From positions 1 to 20,237 of the forward strand of contig JAYPTI010000042.1 in the NCBI GenBank assembly GCA_038133505.1: 20,237 nucleotides of DNA. The letters run 5' to 3'. Under the pieces are notes generated by a model. The model did not search any database, was not told where the DNA came from, and worked only from the letters and a program-made list of their open reading frames with translations. The DNA is from JAYQUR01 sp038133505. GTDB taxonomy: Bacteria; Pseudomonadota; Alphaproteobacteria; MPNO01; UBA830. Positions within the stretch are counted from its first letter, which is position 1. Each line of letters opens with the position of its first letter. Positions 13,748 to 20,237 of the stretch are shown one piece after another. The position numbers were made by a program, and so were the translations under genes.

Positions 13748-14989
13748 TTATTCGGCGGCTTCGCTCGGCGCTTCCGGCGGCAGGACGGTATTCCAGGCGT
13801 GCGTTTCGATTGCCCGGTTGGCAGCCGCGTCGCGGACGATATTTGCGGGGTCCTCTCCTGCCTGCATTCTTTCTATCGCGCGGCGCAGCTGTCGGCGCAG
13901 CAGCACGACGCCCCGATCAGACGTTGCGAGATTTTCCAGCGCATGAACGGCGATGCGCCGCTGGCCTTCCTGCGCTTCCATGTCGTCCGGATGGCGTTGC
14001 TTGTCCTCGTAGGGGCGGTTTCGCAGATTGCCGGGGCGGATATCGGTCAGTGTATCGGTGCCGGGCTTCCATCCCTCGAGCGGATTGCCGTTGTCGTCCG
14101 TCGGCCACGCGACGATGGAGATGCCGTATACGCTTTCGTTGTCGACCGGCACGCACCAGCTGAGCTCGGTTGCGCGCTCGCGCTCCTTCAGGTCGCTGCC
14201 CTGCTCGTGGATGCTCGGGATGACAAAGGCGTTGGGCAGGATACATTCGGCGTGGCGTTCCAGCCGGTTTCCGTTGGGCAGGTTCCGGTACATGTTGTAG
14301 CGCACGCCGAGCGGGGTTTCCTCGAAGCCGAGATCGGGCCAGCCCTTCGCGGTGACGACGCTGCCGAACTGGTCGCCCGAATTCGTGCTGTGCAGGATGA
14401 GCAGGTGGTAGGCGTCGACGATGTTCTCGTAATGCTGCATCCAGTTGCAGTCGCGGACGAAGCCGACGCCGTGATCCTCCCACAGGCGCATGCCGCGCAG
14501 GACGACGTCGTTGCGGTCGCGCGTATCGACGACGTCGTACATCGGGAACAGCGGCATTTCCTCCGGCGGGCCCATATAGATGAACACGAGCCCGCCGAAT
14601 TCATGGACCGGGTAACCCGGTTGCCAGATGTCCATTTTCTCGCGGAATTCGGCCGTTTCGCACGGCATGTCCACACATTTGCCGTCGGCGGCGAACTTCC
14701 AGCCATGATAACAGCACCGCAGCCCGTCCGCCTCGATACGGCCGTATTCCAGCGACGTGCCGCGGTGCGGGCAGTGCAGTTCGAGGCATCCGACGGCGTC
14801 ATTGCCGTCGCGGAAGACGACGAGATCCTCGCACAGGATGCGCACGCGTTTCGGCAGGTCGGCAACCTCGTCAGACATGCAGACCGGCTGCCAGTACCGG
14901 CGGAGCAGTTCCCCCATCGGCGTGCCGCGGTCCACATGCGTGAGGGTCGGATCGACGTCGGGAATTTCGAAATGATAGCGGGACTTCAT
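13748..14989 (-). CDS. Rieske non-heme iron oxygenase, alpha subunit (phthalate 4,5-dioxygenase-like)
   Basis: This 413-residue oxygenase component inserts oxygen into an aromatic or similar substrate. The Rieske [2Fe-2S] motif CPHRG (Cys73, His75) pairs with CCYHGW (Cys92, His95): CxH-x16-CxxH. The mononuclear iron triad appears as DAYHLLILH with Asp192, His195 and His200. This organisation matches the alpha-only oxygenases such as phthalate 4,5-dioxygenase and vanillate demethylase. I chose the ATG at 14989, with AAGGAA five bases upstream; a TTG 18 bases earlier is in frame but lacks a site. No reductase or ferredoxin gene is adjacent, so electrons must come from a partner elsewhere. An operator-like palindrome lies 33 bases upstream. 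Confidence 0.94.
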   Translation of the reverse strand: MKSRYHFEIPDVDPTLTHVDRGTPMGELLRRYWQPVCMSDEVADLPKRVRILCEDLVVFRDGNDAVGCLELHCPHRGTSLEYGRIEADGLRCCYHGWKFAADGKCVDMPCETAEFREKMDIWQPGYPVHEFGGLVFIYMGPPEEMPLFPMYDVVDTRDRNDVVLRGMRLWEDHGVGFVRDCNWMQHYENIVDAYHLLILHSTNSGDQFGSVVTAKGWPDLGFEETPLGVRYNMYRNLPNGNRLERHAECILPNAFVIPSIHEQGSDLKERERATELSWCVPVDNESVYGISIVAWPTDDNGNPLEGWKPGTDTLTDIRPGNLRNRPYEDKQRHPDDMEAQEGQRRIAVHALENLATSDRGVVLLRRQLRRAIERMQAGEDPANIVRDAAANRAIETHAWNTVLPPEAPSEAAE

Positions 14990-15021
14990 GACGGTTCCTT
15001 CTGCCAACGGACGCTAGGTCG

Positions 15022-15039
15022 TAACGTTTGATAACGTTA
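15022..15039. promoter_or_regulatory. Candidate operator TAACGTT-N4-AACGTTA upstream of the Rieske gene
   Basis: Seven-base arms TAACGTT (15022-15028) and AACGTTA (15033-15039) are perfectly inverted around TGAT, giving an 18-base element 33 bases before the Rieske start. TAACGTT also recurs as a direct repeat with a 10-base period, so each half carries the palindrome AACGTT on the same helical face. The site's form suits a TetR- or MarR-like dimeric repressor, but no regulator gene is nearby. A TTGCAT with 16-base spacing to TAACGT could be an overlapping weak promoter on the minus strand. Confidence 0.5.
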
Positions 15040-15059
15040 GCGCATGCCGGCCGGAATGC

Positions 15060-15085
15060 AAAAGGGCGCGTCGTGCGCGCCCTTT
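15060..15085 (-). terminator. Hairpin terminator downstream of gcrA
   Basis: AAAGGGCGCG (15061-15070) and CGCGCCCTTT (15076-15085) form a perfect 10-base-pair stem with the 5-base loop TCGTG. On the minus strand it lies about 32 bases after the gcrA stop and ends in CCCTTTT, a short T run, as expected of an intrinsic terminator. It separates gcrA from the Rieske gene that is transcribed in the same direction. Confidence 0.75.
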
Positions 15086-15117
15086 CACGATACCCTTGCG
15101 GCCCTATTCGAAACCGA

Positions 15118-15495
15118 TCACGCCGCCGCGGTCGCGCGCTTGCGCAGCAGGTAATGCTGCGTGCAATGCTCGGCGCAATAGTGACGGCCCGGCTGAACGG
15201 TCTTGCCGCAGATATGCAGCCCGAACTTGCCGGCGGAATCGCTCGGCCAGCGACACATCCACGGCTCCACGTCGGCCGACGGATGATGAAAAATGGGCTC
15301 TTCGAAAATCACGGGCTCCGGCTCCGGCTCCTTCTTGGGGATTTCCGTGCCGCGCTGTAAATTCAACCGGTGTGCCTTGCCGATAACCGCGTTCCGCGTG
15401 ACGCCCCCGCCCAGCTTCTCAGCGATCTGACGCGCGGAAAGACCCTCGGCCCATAGCCGCGTCAGCGTCTCGACCCTTTCGGGACTCCACTGCAT
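15118..15495 (-). CDS. gcrA: GcrA cell cycle regulator
   Basis: This 125-residue GcrA-family protein is, in Caulobacter, a sigma-70-associated coactivator that works at promoters carrying methylated GANTC. The N-terminal helix-turn-helix-like region is clear: WSPERVETLTRLWAEGLSA then QIAEKLGGGVTRNAVIGKAHRLNL (residues 3-45). The C-terminal part has CRWPSD, HICGK and HYCAEH, the family's conserved Cys/His pattern. It is shorter than Caulobacter GcrA (about 170) mainly in the linker. The ATG at 15495 has AAGGAGG seven bases upstream; the TTG two codons earlier lacks spacing. It is transcribed alone, bounded by a terminator downstream and a large intergenic region upstream. This gene is the best taxonomic marker in the window. 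Confidence 0.95.
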   Translation of the reverse strand: MQWSPERVETLTRLWAEGLSARQIAEKLGGGVTRNAVIGKAHRLNLQRGTEIPKKEPEPEPVIFEEPIFHHPSADVEPWMCRWPSDSAGKFGLHICGKTVQPGRHYCAEHCTQHYLLRKRATAAA

Positions 15496-15542
15496 CGCCA
15501 ATCCTCCTTGTGCTTGTGCCTTTACTCAACTTTGTGCCTACC

Positions 15543-15569
15543 CACACAGCATGCGCTATATGCAGTGTG
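15543..15569. promoter_or_regulatory. Imperfect inverted repeat upstream of gcrA
   Basis: CACACAGCAT (15543-15552) and ATGCAGTGTG (15560-15569) match as inverted arms at 9 of 10 positions, with a 7-base spacer. It ends 48 bases upstream of the gcrA ATG, in the expected promoter area, and may be an operator for gcrA or a hairpin in its leader. No CtrA-type TTAA-N7-TTAA site was seen beside it. Confidence 0.35.
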
Positions 15570-15871
15570 TTACAATAGCGTGACCACTATATATGGGCGG
15601 GCGCCAAGAGCAACCGGAAACTGCGGAATTCCGCGATTTTCCTGTGGAAAGCTGGCGTAGCGATGGGTGGAAACTAAGAGTCTGTAATATCAGAACATAT
15701 CCGCCGAATCGCCAAGGGGGGCGAGGGCGCCGGGCGATTTACCAACAGCCCTGTGCGCAGATTCTGGACAAAAGGGCGTTTTCGTCCCGGATTTCCGGGG
15801 GAAAAAAGGGACCGCGAGCGGACGCTGCGTCACTGGCGGCGCCGGCGGCCATATCACCGGTTGTGGTGGTA

Positions 15872-15887
15872 AAAATATCGATATTTT
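15872..15887. promoter_or_regulatory. Perfect 16-base palindrome AAAATATCGATATTTT before dctP
   Basis: The half-sites AAAATATC and GATATTTT (15872-15879 and 15880-15887) are an exact match with no spacer. The element lies 77 bases before the dctP start in an otherwise GC-rich region. An AT-rich perfect palindrome of this length at a promoter is most readily explained as a dimeric repressor or activator site controlling the TRAP operon. No cognate regulator is encoded nearby. Confidence 0.55.
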
Positions 15888-15964
15888 CGGCCGACATGTC
15901 TAGACTGGCGGCAATGGCGGTCGACATAAATCGGAACCGCCCCGGAAGAGATAGGGAGAAGATC

Positions 15965-16990
15965 ATGAACCAACGACATGTGAAGTGCGTTTCGGTCATC
16001 GCCGCGGGGGCGATCGCGGTCGTCGTACTGTCGGCCGGCACGGCGTCGGCCGAGACCAAGCTGCTGTTCAACCGCTTCGTGCCGCCCAAGCATCCTTTCA
16101 ACACCGGCATGTTCGAGCCGTGGGCGAAGGACGTGGAGAAGGCGACGGAGGGACGGGTGAAGGTCGAGTTCCCGACCTCGACCCTCGCGCCGCCGCCGAA
16201 GCAGTGGAACATGGTTTCCAAGGGCCTCGCCGACGTCGCCATGCTCGCAAATATCTTCGAGCGCAACCGGCTGCAGCTGCCGCCGATGGCGCAATTGCCG
16301 TTCCTCGGCGAAAGCGCGGAGAAGCGGGGCATCGCCCTGTGGCGGACCCAGAAGAAGTTCTTCGAACAGGCCAACGAGTACAAGGGAATGCATCTCGTCG
16401 GGCTGTGGATGCTGTCGGGCGCGAGCCTCTATCACGGCTCGAAGCCGCTGCGGTCGCTTGCCGATCTCAAGAACGAGAAGATGTGGTGCATCGCCGGCAT
16501 GCCGAACCAGATGATGACCGAGTTCGGCGCGGTCGTGGTTTCGGTGCCGGGCGTCAAGATGTTCAACGTCGTGTCGAAGGGCATCGTCAACGGCAAGACG
16601 ACGTCGCACTACACGCTGCGCGCCTTCAAGACGATGCCGTACATCAAGTACGTGACCGAAGTGCCGGAGGGCCTTCACGCGGTGACCTTCTCGCTGATCA
16701 TGAACGAGAAGAAGTGGAACCGGCTGCCCAAGAAGGACCGCGACGCGATCGATACCGTCTCGGGAGAGCGCGTGGCATTGAACGCCGGCCGAAAGACCGA
16801 CCAGCTCGACGTGGCCGCCAAGAAGGCGGCCATCGAGGCAGGCATCAAGTTCGAGACCGCGAGCCCGGCCTTCGTCGCCGAGATGAAGAAGGTTGCGGCG
16901 CATTTCACGACCGACTGGATCGCCACTGCGAAGGAGCGCGGCGTCGACGGGGCGGCGGCGCTCGCCTACTTCAAGTCTCAGGTTAAGTAG
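15965..16990 (+). CDS. dctP: TRAP transporter substrate-binding protein (DctP type)
   Basis: This 341-residue periplasmic receptor captures the solute for the DctQM permease. Residues 1-29 form a signal peptide (hydrophobic IAAGAIAVVVL, cleavage after TASA). Mature features include the N-lobe strand KLLFNRFVPPKHPF, LADVAMLANIF, and the C-lobe KMFNVVSKGIVNGKTTSHYTLR. GGGAGA lies about 6 bases before ATG 15965. Oddly, the segment that usually reads DLKGLKIRxPG here reads DLKNEKMWCIAG, so the Arg that normally binds the solute carboxylate appears to be Trp174. This hints at a substrate bound differently, though only an alignment can confirm it. dctQ follows after 10 bases. Confidence 0.93.
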   Translation: MNQRHVKCVSVIAAGAIAVVVLSAGTASAETKLLFNRFVPPKHPFNTGMFEPWAKDVEKATEGRVKVEFPTSTLAPPPKQWNMVSKGLADVAMLANIFERNRLQLPPMAQLPFLGESAEKRGIALWRTQKKFFEQANEYKGMHLVGLWMLSGASLYHGSKPLRSLADLKNEKMWCIAGMPNQMMTEFGAVVVSVPGVKMFNVVSKGIVNGKTTSHYTLRAFKTMPYIKYVTEVPEGLHAVTFSLIMNEKKWNRLPKKDRDAIDTVSGERVALNAGRKTDQLDVAAKKAAIEAGIKFETASPAFVAEMKKVAAHFTTDWIATAKERGVDGAAALAYFKSQVK

Positions 16991-17000
16991 TCGGGGAGAA

Positions 17001-17519
17001 ATGCGTCGGCGGTTTGCCGCCGCCGCATCCCGTTCCATGTCCCGCTTCCGTCTCGCATATCTTGTCTTCGTCGCCGCCGGCGTCTTCGCCATGTCGGCGC
17101 TGACGTTCGTCGACGTCATCGGCCGGTACTTCTTCAACGCGCCCATTCCGGGCTCGTTCGAGATCGTCGGGCTGATCCTCGGCCTTTCCGTGATCGGCGC
17201 GTTTCCCCTCGTCACCCTTTCCGAGAGCCACATCACCGTCGACCTGTTCGACAGGGCGTTCGTCGGCCGCGCCCGCATCGTCCGCAGCTTCGTCGTCCGG
17301 CTCGGCACGGCGGCGATGATGGCCTTCATGGGCGAGCGCCTGCTGGTCACGGCGTTCGACGAGATGAAGGCCGACTTCGTCACCGAGAACCTCGGCGTCT
17401 CCCGCGGCCCGCTGCTGATCGTCATGTCGGCGATCCTGTTCGTCACCGCGCTCGGCATGATCTGCGTGATGGTGCACCGCTACCGCAATCCCGCCGGCAA
17501 GGCGGAGAGCGTCGACTGA
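17001..17519 (+). CDS. dctQ: TRAP transporter small permease (DctQ type)
   Basis: This 172-residue inner-membrane subunit partners the large permease. Four hydrophobic segments are visible at about residues 17-38, 52-72, 94-112 and 137-158. The family motif VDVIGRYFFNAPIPGSFEI occurs after the first helix. The ATG at 17001 is preceded by GGGGAG with only 2 bases of spacing; an alternative ATG at 17037 would drop 12 residues but has no ribosome site, so the start is slightly uncertain. The stop TGA overlaps the dctM ATG by one base (TGATG), indicating translational coupling. Confidence 0.92.
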   Translation: MRRRFAAAASRSMSRFRLAYLVFVAAGVFAMSALTFVDVIGRYFFNAPIPGSFEIVGLILGLSVIGAFPLVTLSESHITVDLFDRAFVGRARIVRSFVVRLGTAAMMAFMGERLLVTAFDEMKADFVTENLGVSRGPLLIVMSAILFVTALGMICVMVHRYRNPAGKAESVD

Positions 17520-18811
17520 TGCTGACCGCGCTGATCGGTTTCGCGGGCCTGCTGGCCGTCGCCTTCCTCGGGTTTCCGCTCGGGCTCTCGATGTTGCTGG
17601 CGGGATTCGTCGGCGTCGGCGTCCTGCGCGGCTGGACGCCCGCGCTGGAGACCGTCTCGCAGCAGATCATCGACGTTGCGCTCAATACCAATTTCGCCGT
17701 CCTGCCGATGTTCCTGCTGATGGGCGCCTTCGTCTACCGGGCGGCGCTGTCTGACGATCTCTACGACTGCGCGAACGCCTGGTTCGGTCACCTCAAGGGC
17801 GGGCTCGCGCTCGCCACCGTCGCGGCGTGCGGCGGGTTCTCGGCGATCTCCGGGTCTTCGGCGGCGACCGCCGCGACGATGGCCAAAGTCGCCGTGCCGT
17901 CGATGCGGCGCTTCCACTATGCCGACAGCATCGCGGCGGGGACGGTGGCGGCGGGCGGCACGATGGGTTTTCTCATCCCGCCGAGCGCGGCGCTGATCGT
18001 CTACGGTATCCTGACCGAGGAGAGCATCGCCGACCTGTTCATCGCTGGCATCCTGCCCGGCATCCTGACGATCGCGATCTACATGGCGGTCATCGTCCTC
18101 TTGGCCCGGCTGCGCCCGAAGGACTGCCCGCGCGGCGACAAGGCCGGCTGGCCCGAGCGCTGGCGCTCCCTCTATCGCGTCTGGGCGGTCCTCGCGCTGT
18201 TCCTGCTGATCCTGGGCGGTATCTCCTTCGGCATGTTCACCCCCAACGAGGCGGGCGGCATCGGCGCCATCGGCGCGCTCGCCTTCGCCATCGGCCGCCG
18301 CCGCATGACCTGGCGCATCCTGTTCGAGGCCATCCTCGAGGCGGCGCGGACGTCGGCGCTGATCTTCACGATCATCATCGGCGCGCTGGTCCTCAACAAC
18401 TTCGTCATCCTGTCCGGCCTGTCGTTCGAGATGGTCGAATGGATCGAGACGCTGTCGCTGCCGCCCATCGTCATCATCCTGATCATTCTCGGCTTCTACG
18501 TCGTGCTCGGCACCGTGATCGAAGGGCTCGCGATGATCTTCCTGACCGTGCCGATCTTCGTGCCGGTCGTGGAAGGGCTCGGCTTCGATCTGGTCTGGTT
18601 CGGCATCGTCATGGTGATGGTGGTCGAGATCAGCCTGATCACGCCGCCCATCGGCCTCAACGTGTTCGTCCTCAAGTCGATGCTGCCCGACGTACCGCTG
18701 TCGACCATCTTCCGCGGCATCCTGCCGTTCTTCGCCGCCGATATCGTCCGGCTGCTGCTGGTCGTGTTCTTCCCGGCTATCGCCCTGTTCCTGCCCCGTA
18801 TACTAAGCTGA
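17519..18811 (+). CDS. dctM: TRAP transporter large permease (DctM type)
   Basis: This 430-residue multi-helix subunit carries the Na+/H+-driven solute translocation path. Conserved stretches include GGFSAISGSSAATAATMAKVA (about residues 104-124), GTMGFLIPPSAALIVYGILT (about 145-164), and the C-terminal SLITPPIGLNVFVLK. The length matches DctM, and hydrophobic segments run along the whole protein. The start overlaps the dctQ stop (TGATG). The flavoprotein gene begins 25 bases after its stop, so it may be the last gene of this operon and act on the imported substrate. Confidence 0.94.
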   Translation: MLTALIGFAGLLAVAFLGFPLGLSMLLAGFVGVGVLRGWTPALETVSQQIIDVALNTNFAVLPMFLLMGAFVYRAALSDDLYDCANAWFGHLKGGLALATVAACGGFSAISGSSAATAATMAKVAVPSMRRFHYADSIAAGTVAAGGTMGFLIPPSAALIVYGILTEESIADLFIAGILPGILTIAIYMAVIVLLARLRPKDCPRGDKAGWPERWRSLYRVWAVLALFLLILGGISFGMFTPNEAGGIGAIGALAFAIGRRRMTWRILFEAILEAARTSALIFTIIIGALVLNNFVILSGLSFEMVEWIETLSLPPIVIILIILGFYVVLGTVIEGLAMIFLTVPIFVPVVEGLGFDLVWFGIVMVMVVEISLITPPIGLNVFVLKSMLPDVPLSTIFRGILPFFAADIVRLLLVVFFPAIALFLPRILS

Positions 18812-18836
18812 CGGAACACTTCTACGGGGACGACGC

Positions 18837-20237
18837 ATGACTTCCGATACGACTTACGACGTTGCGATCATCGGCGGCGGATTCGCCGGCCTGACCGCCG
18901 CTAACCGCATCGCGGAGGACGGGCTGCGCCCGCTGGTGCTCGAAGCAGGGGCGGACGAGCTCTACGTCTGCAACTCCCGCGTCGCCACCGGCGCGCTGCA
19001 CGTTGCCTATCTCAGTCCGGAAGAGCCCGCCGACACGCTGTTCGATGCGGCCGTCAAGGCGTCCGACGGCGACGTGCGCGAGGATCTGATGCGCGCCATC
19101 GCCGACCGCGCGGCCGCTACCATGGACTGGATGCGCGCGCGCGGCGCCGAGTTCGAGGCGCACCCCCGGCGGGTCAGCGGCGTCCCCATGCTCGCCCCGC
19201 TGCGCGAGATGCGCGCCGGGCTCGACTGGGAGGACAGCGGCCCCAACCAGTTCCTGCAGCTCCTCGGTGCGCGGCTTGCGCAAAAGGGCGGCGAGCTGCG
19301 CCGCGGCGCCCGCGCGATGCGCATCCTGACCGAGGCCGGCCGTGTCGCCGGCATCGAGTTCGAGACCGCCGACGGACTTGAGACCGTCGTGGCGCGTGCC
19401 GTCGTCGTCGCCGACGGCGGCTTCCAGGCCAACACCGACCTAGTCGCCCGGCATATCCAGCCCGCCGCCGAGCGCATCCGCCAGCGCAACACGCAGACCG
19501 GGCGCGGCGACGGCATCCGCATGGCGACGGCCATCGGGGCGGCGACCGTGGGCATGGACAAGTTCTACGGCCACGTGCTCAGCCGGGATGCGATGACGGA
19601 CGAGCGTCTGTGGCCCTATCCGCAGCTCGACGTGCTGTGCGCCAAATCCATCGTCGTCGCGCCGGACGGCCGTCGCTTCGCGGACGAGGGCAACGGCGGC
19701 GTCTTTTTCGCCAACGCCATCGCCGGTCTCGACGATCCGCTGTCCGCCACCGCCGTGTTCGACGCGGCCGGGTGGGAGGACGCGAAGACCGCCGACATCG
19801 TGCCGCCCAACCCGTCCATGACCGACAACGGCGGGACGCTGATCACGGCCGATACGCTCGACGGGCTCGCCGCCGCGGCGAAGATCGACCCGGCCGGGCT
19901 TGCCGACACCGTTGCCGCCTATAACGCGGCGATCGCGGCGGGCGACATGTCCGGCCTCGCGCCGAAGCGCAACACCGCCGTCTACGAGGCGCTCCCCATC
20001 GCCGAGCCGCCGTTCCATGCCGTGCCGCTGTGCGCCGGGATCACGGTGACGTCGGGCGGGCTGTCGGTCGACGGCAAGGGCCGCGTCCTCGGCCGCGCCG
20101 GTCGGCCGGTCCCTGGCCTCTACGCCGCCGGGTCCGCCGTCGGCGGCATCGAGGGCGGCCCGCGCGTCGGCTATGTCGGCGGTCTCATCAAGGCCTTCGC
20201 CATCGGCCTGATCGCGGGCGACAGCATCGTCGAAGAG
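18837..20237 (+). CDS. FAD-dependent oxidoreductase of the fumarate reductase flavoprotein-like family (open at right edge)
   Basis: The visible 467 codons encode an FAD_binding_2-type flavoprotein. The N-terminal nucleotide loop is DVAIIGGGFAGLTAANRIAE (residues 8-27), with the ribose-binding Glu in VLEAG at about 36. GRRFADEG (about 277-284) resembles the active-site Arg loop of soluble fumarate reductases. The end has VPGLYAAGSAVGGIEGGPRVGYVGG, the second FAD motif. The usual HxTxGG histidine is absent; the site reads ITVTSGGL, so fumarate reductase chemistry is unlikely. Relatives include tricarballylate and ketosteroid dehydrogenases. GGGGA lies about 7 bases before ATG 18837. The ORF runs off the window, probably lacking only its last residues. 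Its placement after dctPQM suggests it oxidises the imported compound or a derivative. Confidence 0.88.
   Translation, partial: MTSDTTYDVAIIGGGFAGLTAANRIAEDGLRPLVLEAGADELYVCNSRVATGALHVAYLSPEEPADTLFDAAVKASDGDVREDLMRAIADRAAATMDWMRARGAEFEAHPRRVSGVPMLAPLREMRAGLDWEDSGPNQFLQLLGARLAQKGGELRRGARAMRILTEAGRVAGIEFETADGLETVVARAVVVADGGFQANTDLVARHIQPAAERIRQRNTQTGRGDGIRMATAIGAATVGMDKFYGHVLSRDAMTDERLWPYPQLDVLCAKSIVVAPDGRRFADEGNGGVFFANAIAGLDDPLSATAVFDAAGWEDAKTADIVPPNPSMTDNGGTLITADTLDGLAAAAKIDPAGLADTVAAYNAAIAAGDMSGLAPKRNTAVYEALPIAEPPFHAVPLCAGITVTSGGLSVDGKGRVLGRAGRPVPGLYAAGSAVGGIEGGPRVGYVGGLIKAFAIGLIAGDSIVEE

Larger units (their letters stand above)
15496..15964. other. 469-base intergenic region between gcrA and the TRAP operon
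   Basis: No convincing gene is seen. An in-frame extension upstream of dctP reaches 15593 but has no coding character. The region holds the gcrA leader (AAGGAGG at 15503-15509), an imperfect repeat at 15543-15569, a CCCGGA-TT-TCCGGG repeat at 15786-15799, and a perfect 16-base palindrome at 15872-15887. Adjoining 8-base palindromes GACATGTC and GTCTAGAC are at 15893-15905. Three GANTC sites are at 15678, 15706 and 15760. Divergent promoters for gcrA and dctP must lie here, but no strong -35/-10 pair stands out. Confidence 0.6.

Noticed and set aside
15678..15764. Three GANTC sites upstream of dctP as a GcrA-regulated promoter
   Set aside because: About one to two such sites are expected by chance in this length, and their spacing is irregular.
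15786..15799. CCCGGA-TT-TCCGGG repeat as a terminator
   Set aside because: Neither strand has a T run after the stem, and no gene ends nearby; it is kept only as part of the intergenic description.
15593..15964. N-terminal extension of dctP by 124 codons
   Set aside because: The ATG at 15965 has a ribosome site and begins a textbook signal peptide; the extension crosses the palindromic promoter region.
15854..17458. 534-codon open frame opposite dctP and dctQ
   Set aside because: It spans two real plus-strand genes and their promoter, and shows no domain.
1..20237. CRISPR array, insertion sequence, tRNA or rRNA
   Set aside because: No spaced direct repeats, transposase motifs, terminal repeats or RNA gene signatures were seen on reading both strands.

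Overview
The window reads as a GC-rich alphaproteobacterial chromosome segment, probably from a draft or metagenome assembly because it holds two runs of exactly ten Ns. The best lineage marker is gcrA (15118-15495), a cell-cycle regulator typical of Alphaproteobacteria. High GC, tightly packed operons with 1-4 base overlaps, and a tripartite TRAP transporter agree with this. I cannot name a genus.

Left part (1-5889, minus strand): transcription runs right to left through cysQ, tsaC/Sua5-type, a GlcD/D-2-hydroxyglutarate-type FAD dehydrogenase, a long DmdC-like acyl-CoA dehydrogenase, speD and the start of speE. cysQ-tsaC overlap by ATGA. The FAD dehydrogenase and acyl-CoA dehydrogenase are 10 bases apart. 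speD-speE overlap by GTGA and form the spermidine pair. A weak hairpin at 795-820 separates the acyl-CoA dehydrogenase from speD.

Middle (5966-7560, plus strand): an SRAP/HMCES-type abasic-site protein gene diverges from cysQ. It is followed by a lower-GC PEP-CTERM gene that is broken by an in-frame TAG, contains an assembly gap, and ends in a strong hairpin.

Right part (7566-20237): catabolic genes in several transcription units. A LigI-like amidohydrolase (minus) diverges from an MDR alcohol dehydrogenase-hyuA-hyuB operon (plus). This converges on a Rieske oxygenase plus DksA/TraR-like zinc-finger pair (minus). gcrA (minus) follows, then a dctP-dctQ-dctM TRAP operon with a downstream FAD flavoprotein that runs off the window end. 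My inference is that the TRAP system imports an organic compound that the flavoprotein, Rieske oxygenase, hyuAB, amidohydrolase and dehydrogenase may process. The substrate is unknown and the genes may serve separate pathways.

Three of these catabolic units have an uncharacterised inverted repeat just upstream (8507-8520, 15022-15039, 15872-15887), yet no dedicated transcription regulator is encoded in the window. I see no CRISPR array, insertion sequence, tRNA or rRNA.
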